From Stenomitos rutilans HA7619-LM2 (GTDB lineage: Bacteria > Cyanobacteriota > Cyanobacteriia > Leptolyngbyales > Leptolyngbyaceae), in assembly GCA_019358945.1 (NCBI GenBank), contig JAHHIE010000052.1:1-47393 (forward strand): a stretch of DNA of 47,393 nt, given 5' to 3'. Numbering within the stretch: the first letter of the stretch is position 1; each line of letters opens with the position of its first letter. Of the stretch, positions 43,746 through 47,393 are shown piece after piece. The position numbers and the translations under genes were made by a program. The notes under the pieces were generated by a model. That model did no database searches, was not told the DNA's origin, and saw nothing but the letters and a program-made list of their open reading frames with translations.

Positions 43746-44794
43746 CGAATTTTGTTACTCCCAGTAGAGTCGTGAGGATGGTAGGAGTACCCTAAACGTA
43801 AATTCAAACGTGTGCGCTTGTCTGCTTCTCAACCCAAAAGTATTATTTCGCTAGACATATTTATGGCTTTAAGCAAAATTTATGGCTTCAGGCAAAACAA
43901 GCAGCGGGTGATGCCAAGAACGCAATTAAGGTTGAAGCTGTAGTAAAAGCACCTGTATTGCATCTATGTCAACTTCATACTTCTTCATTGCAGTTTCATC
44001 TCAATCAGGAATCTAGCCCTGATTAATTCAGAGCAGCCAGTGTTTCTACGTATCTTTACAAGAAAAACATACAGCTCTGACATCCGTACTCCCAGAGCTA
44101 TGGTAGCGTTATAGGCTCAGAAATTGGTGCCGTCAACTCTGCTGTATTGGGCTGTGTAGCTGTTACCACGATCGCGACTCAAATCGCTGAAGCACCAGGG
44201 CAGCTTTTTGCGGCTAGAGAATTTTGTAACATTGATTGCAATGCCTGAGTGATGACGATCGTAGTGCCCCTCAAAGCTAAACAGTTACAAGTTGTCTCTC
44301 ATTTAGTTGCTTGAGTTTTAAGCTTAAAAAAGCTAGGCATTCTGTTAAAAAACTGTCAAAAAAATACAGCGCTACAAGAGCGTTATGGCTAACGTTAGCA
44401 ACAGCCATCAGATACTTTTTTAGCCGTATTGAAGTAGACAATAAACTTTTTATCTCTACTTATTTGTTAAGAAGGTGTTTGAGACGTTGCACTTACACAC
44501 AAGGGCCATGACATGCGGCGACCTATTCTGTAAACCGCGAACATCGTGGCTCGTAGTTTGCTTTCTGTAGGGTATGCTACGCCCTGACAGCTTTTGGTAT
44601 TAAAAATTTGATGGTTGATTTTTAAGCAAGCTGAACCATAATGGCTCATCTCGGTTTATGTTTTCATTTCTTCTGCGGAATGCTGGGCTAGACGCGATCG
44701 CCATCAGTCGGCACAACCTGTCACCCTCAGCAAAGCTCACGTTAAAGAAAATGTAAAGCAGTCGTTCTATCGTTAACCGCAGCCAGGAGGCATT
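43746..44794. other. Long intergenic region (about 1 kb) without a supported gene
   Basis: It separates two divergent exported-protein genes. It contains a 19-bp tandem duplication (43860-43897) and AT-rich DNA. One short open stretch (about 44077-44247, VGCVAV-like residues) has no start codon, and a 66-codon frame at 44311 is Lys/Leu/Arg-rich without a ribosome binding site. Either could be decayed sequence. I found no tRNA or structured RNA here. Confidence 0.5.
43860..43897. repeat. 19-bp tandem duplication
   Basis: TTTATGGCTTTAAGCAAAA is followed directly by TTTATGGCTTCAGGCAAAA. It is in the upstream region of the PTPA-CTERM gene, about 115 bases before its start, so a regulatory role is possible. 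Confidence 0.85.
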
Positions 44795-45457
44795 ATGCGA
44801 CCTTTGGAGTTAACTCAAGTGGATGCGCCTTTAGTATCAGCGCTAGTTTCCCCAGTGATCCGCAGGTGGCGTCTTTTACCCACAGGTTTGGCCGTTATGG
44901 TAGGGCTAGCGGCTAGCGGGTTGATAACACAAACGATCGCCCCTCCTACCGTCCATGCCTACACAGGTACTGTAAATGTGACGATCGACGTGCAGCCGAG
45001 CGAAACGTATGACACCCTGGTGCGCCGTGCCGAAGCGATCGCTAGAGCCGCAACACAACGCAGTTTCGATCGCGATATCTTAGTTACGGATGTCTCAATT
45101 ATGGTCATCGCGCAGAGTGCTTCTTCTACCGTGCCGGTTCTGTCTTTAACCACCACTCGCCCTCAATGGCGCAGCCAGCCTGATCCCCGTCGCTGGGCCA
45201 CATATTACAGCACCTCTAAAGCGCTTTTGAGATTAAACAGCTCCCCATCTGCAACAACAGCACAACCAACCGTAACAACGTCAACTCCGCAGCAGCCACA
45301 GCCGCGATCGACTGCTCCCAGCATTCCAACCCAGCCCAGTGCTCCTGTCGCCCCTGCCAATGGTGGAGCATCAACAGGGACAACTCAACCCCCAACAGCA
45401 ACACCCAGTCCCACTCTGCCGCAGCGCATTCCCACACCGGGGAATATTGGGAAGTGA
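44795..45457 (+). CDS. Exported Pro/Thr/Gln-rich hypothetical protein
   Basis: The protein has 220 aa. A strong AGGAGG lies 5 bases before the ATG. A hydrophobic segment (about 30-54, GLAVMVGLAASGLITQTIAPP) acts as signal or anchor. The folded part (55-140) contains VNVTIDVQPSETYDTLVRRAEAIARAA split by strands, then SFDRDILVTDVSIMVIAQ and RWATYYSTSKALLRL. Residues 150-220 are a Pro/Thr/Ser/Gln-rich tail, probably disordered and extracytoplasmic. The middle part seems conserved in cyanobacteria, but I know no family name. Confidence 0.75.
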   Translation: MRPLELTQVDAPLVSALVSPVIRRWRLLPTGLAVMVGLAASGLITQTIAPPTVHAYTGTVNVTIDVQPSETYDTLVRRAEAIARAATQRSFDRDILVTDVSIMVIAQSASSTVPVLSLTTTRPQWRSQPDPRRWATYYSTSKALLRLNSSPSATTAQPTVTTSTPQQPQPRSTAPSIPTQPSAPVAPANGGASTGTTQPPTATPSPTLPQRIPTPGNIGK

Positions 45458-45490
45458 CGGGAAAGAGAGAAGGTAAAGGGCAGAAGAAAG

Positions 45491-45524
45491 GAGTGGGGAG
45501 TCGAGAGTCGGGAGTCGGGAGTGA
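45491..45524. repeat. GGGAGTC heptad repeats
   Basis: About four units of GGGAGTC/GAGAGTC lie in the gap between the Pro-rich protein and chlP. They are the reverse complement of the CCGACTC cluster near 39690. Confidence 0.8.
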
Positions 45525-45696
45525 GTTAACGGCTGATCGCTAGTAGCTCTTTGACTCAAAACTCTCTTCACTCCTCACCCCTCACTTTTGTTAAGCTCTG
45601 TTTCAACTTGGCAGGATCTCCTACGACTCAGGAATGTCCGTGAAATGTCCGTGATACCATGCATCCTGTAGCTTCTAACAATTTAGGAGAAAACCT

Positions 45697-46920
45697 TTGG
45701 CACTACGGGTTGCAGTGGTTGGCGGCGGGCCAGCAGGTTCTTCCGCCGCAGAAATTTTGGCAAAAGCTGGTATTGAAACCTATTTAATTGAGCGCAAGCT
45801 AGACAACGTGAAGCCTTGCGGTGGCGCAATTCCACTGTGCATGGTGAGCGAGTTTGATTTGCCGCCCGAAATCATCGATCGCCGGGTGCGCAAGATGAAA
45901 ATGATCTCCCCTTCGAATGTGGAGGTCAACATTGGCGGCACGCTGAAGGACGATGAGTACATCGGGATGTGCCGTCGAGAAGTGCTGGATGGCTTTATGC
46001 GCGATCGGGCCGAAAAGCTCGGCACCAAGATCATCAACGGCACCATGCACAAGCTGGAAATTCCCGGCAATGACAAAGATCCCTACACGTTGCACTACGC
46101 CGATCACTCCAGCGGTAGTCTGGAAGGGGAGCCGAAAACGTTGCAAGTGGATCTGGTGATTGGTGCGGATGGTGCCAATTCACGAGTAGCAAAAGCGATC
46201 GATGCGGGTGACTACAACTACGCGATCGCCTTTCAGGAGCGGATTCGTCTGCCTGAAGACAAGATGGCGTACTACAACGAACTGGCGGAGATGTACGTCG
46301 GGGATGATGTATCGCCCGACTTTTACGCTTGGGTGTTTCCTAAATACGACCACGTTGCGGTTGGTACGGGTACGATGAAGCCCAACCAGGCAAAAATTAA
46401 GCAACTGCAAGCGGGCATTCGCGCTCGTGCAGCAGCAAGATTACGCGGTGGCAAAATTATTCGTGTGGAAGCACATCCCATTCCTGAACATCCCAGACCG
46501 CGTCGTGTCGTTGGTCGAGTGGCTCTGGTCGGTGATGCGGCTGGAACGGTGACAAAATCATCGGGCGAAGGCATCTACTTTGCAGCGAAGTCAGCGCGGA
46601 TGTGTGCGGAAGCGATCGTGGAGTTTTCTCACAAGGGCGATCGCGTACCTACAGAGGCGGATCTCAAAACGTATATCAAGCGATGGGATAAGCAGTACGG
46701 CACAACCTATTTGGTGCTCGACATTTTACAACGGGTCTTCTACCGATCGGACGCGGCGCGTGAAGCCTTTGTCGAAATGTGCTCGGATATCGATGTGCAG
46801 AAGCTCACCTTCGACAGCTATCTCTATAAAACGGTTGTACCCGCCAATCCATTGATTCAGCTTAAAATCACGGCGAAGACGATCGGCAGCCTGATTCGTG
46901 GCAATGCACTAGCACCCTAG
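45697..46920 (+). CDS. chlP: Geranylgeranyl reductase (chlorophyll/tocopherol side chain)
   Basis: This enzyme reduces the geranylgeranyl group to phytyl on chlorophyll a or on the free diphosphate, supplying chlorophyll, tocopherol and phylloquinone; it is thylakoid-associated. The protein has 407 aa, normal. Motifs are VAVVGGGPAGSSAAEILAKA (FAD), KPCGGAIPLCMV (the ChlP/BchP signature), LVIGADGANSRVAKAI, and VGRVALVGDAAGTVTKSSGEG. The start is TTG 45697, fixed by AGGAG seven bases before it and by the N-terminus of the family; no in-frame ATG lies near. A terminator follows directly. Confidence 0.96.
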   Translation: MALRVAVVGGGPAGSSAAEILAKAGIETYLIERKLDNVKPCGGAIPLCMVSEFDLPPEIIDRRVRKMKMISPSNVEVNIGGTLKDDEYIGMCRREVLDGFMRDRAEKLGTKIINGTMHKLEIPGNDKDPYTLHYADHSSGSLEGEPKTLQVDLVIGADGANSRVAKAIDAGDYNYAIAFQERIRLPEDKMAYYNELAEMYVGDDVSPDFYAWVFPKYDHVAVGTGTMKPNQAKIKQLQAGIRARAAARLRGGKIIRVEAHPIPEHPRPRRVVGRVALVGDAAGTVTKSSGEGIYFAAKSARMCAEAIVEFSHKGDRVPTEADLKTYIKRWDKQYGTTYLVLDILQRVFYRSDAAREAFVEMCSDIDVQKLTFDSYLYKTVVPANPLIQLKITAKTIGSLIRGNALAP

Positions 46921-46944
46921 AATCTAACCAATCGTGTTTGAATG

Positions 46945-46980
46945 AACCAGCATTGGAGCGTGTCTCTGATGCTGGTTTTT
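46945..46980 (+). terminator. Rho-independent terminator of chlP
   Basis: AACCAGCAT pairs with ATGCTGGTT (9 bp, 15-base loop) and runs into TTTTT. Confidence 0.85.
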
Positions 46981-47016
46981 AAGTTGAAAGATGTAAACAA
47001 TTTATTTAAGCCTAAT

Positions 47017-47277
47017 CTAGCCGTCTTCAGGTTCTAAGTCCCAGCTTTGTTCTTGAATAACTTGTTGGATTTCAGCTTCTAAAGCTCCGAAAGCTGGCAA
47101 GGTTCGTAATGGAGAGAAATCATTGACAAACTGCGCTATTAGACGTGTACCAGCGTGAGCATCAAATTTCTTTCTTCGACGACCTTGTAGACCGCTTGCA
47201 TCAAGCAAAAGGTTATGCAGATCGTTTTTAGGGTCAGGTAAGTCTTCAAGTCTTTTAAGCTCAGGTAAAGTTAAATC
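47017..47277 (-). pseudogene. 3' fragment of a DUF4276-like gene, cut by the element at the window's right edge
   Basis: The open frame reads GDLTLPELKRLEDLPDPKND, then LHNLLLDASGLQGRRRKKFDAHAG in part, VNDFSPLRTLPAFGALEAEI and ends WDLEPEDG. The pattern (DPK...Leu-rich, G-R-R-K, then PLR.LPAF) resembles the C-terminus of DUF4276 proteins, a TOPRIM-like family often paired with AAA ATPases. At the upstream end the frame runs straight into a perfect hairpin and then a stop (TAA at 47299-47301). No ATG precedes it; only an internal TTG at 47208 could start. I read it as truncated by insertion. The family call is tentative. Confidence 0.5.
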
Positions 47278-47278
47278 A

Positions 47279-47393
47279 CCTCCGGCTTTGCCGGAGGCTT
47301 ATCTTTGTTAGCCCCCCAAGGGGGCAGGGTTAGGTGTCTCCCAAGGAGACGAGCAGCCTCACCGCAACGGCAAATTCAGTTGCTCTAACCGGA
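47279..47393 (+). ncRNA. Highly structured element end, possible HEARO/omega-RNA of an IscB-type (IS200/IS605-like) element
   Basis: Successive stems fill this stretch: CCTCCGGC-TTT-GCCGGAGG (47279-47297), GCCCCC-CAA-GGGGGC (47311-47325), and an outer stem GGTTAG (47328-47333) with CTAACC (47385-47390). The outer stem encloses GTCTCC-CAA-GGAGAC (47336-47350) and GAGCA (47351) with TGCTC (47381), the latter holding CCG-CAA-CGG (47362-47370). Such a closed multibranch fold next to a gene break, with TCAC/GTGA at the junction, suits the left end and guide-scaffold RNA of an IscB/IsrB element reading rightwards. Any protein would lie beyond the window. A tnpB-type right end on the other strand is the main alternative. 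The fold is visible directly; the identity is inference. Confidence 0.5.

Noticed and set aside
44311-44511. 66-codon frame in the long intergenic region
   Set aside because: It begins with a non-ATG codon without a ribosome binding site and is simply A-rich sequence read as Lys/Leu/Arg.

Overview
This is chromosomal DNA of a cyanobacterium, most likely a filamentous non-marine one (Leptolyngbya/Oscillatoria-like; genus is inference). The evidence is chlP, crtW and several families seen mainly in cyanobacteria (DUF1818, DUF928, the FAD-SelD fusion). Frequent HIP1-type GCGATCGC octamers and 7-bp STRR-type heptad repeats between genes point the same way. I see no tRNA, rRNA or CRISPR array.

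Layout. At 0.3-4.9 kb lies a minus-strand PhnD/PhnC/PhnE-like ABC importer. Its binding protein resembles the branch annotated as putative selenate transporters. Below it is a GT2 glycosyltransferase of the arsenosugar / 'selenodomain-associated' family. At 5.0-8.1 kb is an accessory patch: a 21-bp tandem repeat array, a DUF4365 nuclease-like protein, an unpaired antitoxin-like gene, a VapBC pair and a PPC-domain protein. At 8.1-11.6 kb are the selenium genes mnmH and an FAD-oxidoreductase-SelD fusion. Together with the importer this suggests a selenium uptake and use neighbourhood. From 11.8 to 18 kb come a small DNA-binding-like protein, rnhA, crtW, an ABC-2 exporter pair and dnaX.

From 18 to 28 kb come a GHL10 glycosidase-like protein, then an overlapping operon of a small lipoprotein, a non-canonical NRAMP-family transporter and two PRC-barrel-like proteins. 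These are followed by an FAD oxidoreductase broken by one in-frame amber codon, DUF1818, rpoZ and the RdgB pyrophosphatase. From 27.6 to 36 kb come a sugar transferase, an intergenic 24-aa membrane-peptide candidate, a DUF218 protein, a type I ABC exporter, DUF928 and a CHASE2 nucleotide cyclase whose substrate-specifying residue is guanylate-cyclase-like.

From 36 to 38.3 kb is a second accessory patch with an intact IS630-family element and HicAB. Then follow purK (with heptad repeats inside its coding sequence), a lumenal/periplasmic pentapeptide-repeat protein, a caspase-like protein lacking the catalytic His/Cys dyad, a PTPA-CTERM surface protein, an exported Pro/Thr-rich protein and chlP. 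At the right edge a gene of DUF4276-like appearance is cut at its 5' end by a strongly structured element of hairpins and a closed multibranch fold. It continues out of the window and resembles the end of an IS200/IS605-superfamily (IscB/HEARO-type) element.

Small non-autonomous elements are frequent. Two share AGGACTTAC-type ends (22.5 and 32.4 kb), and one nested inverted-repeat element fills the gap after dnaX. The heptad repeats have also entered coding sequence (purK, dnaX, the selD linker and the mnmH 3' end).
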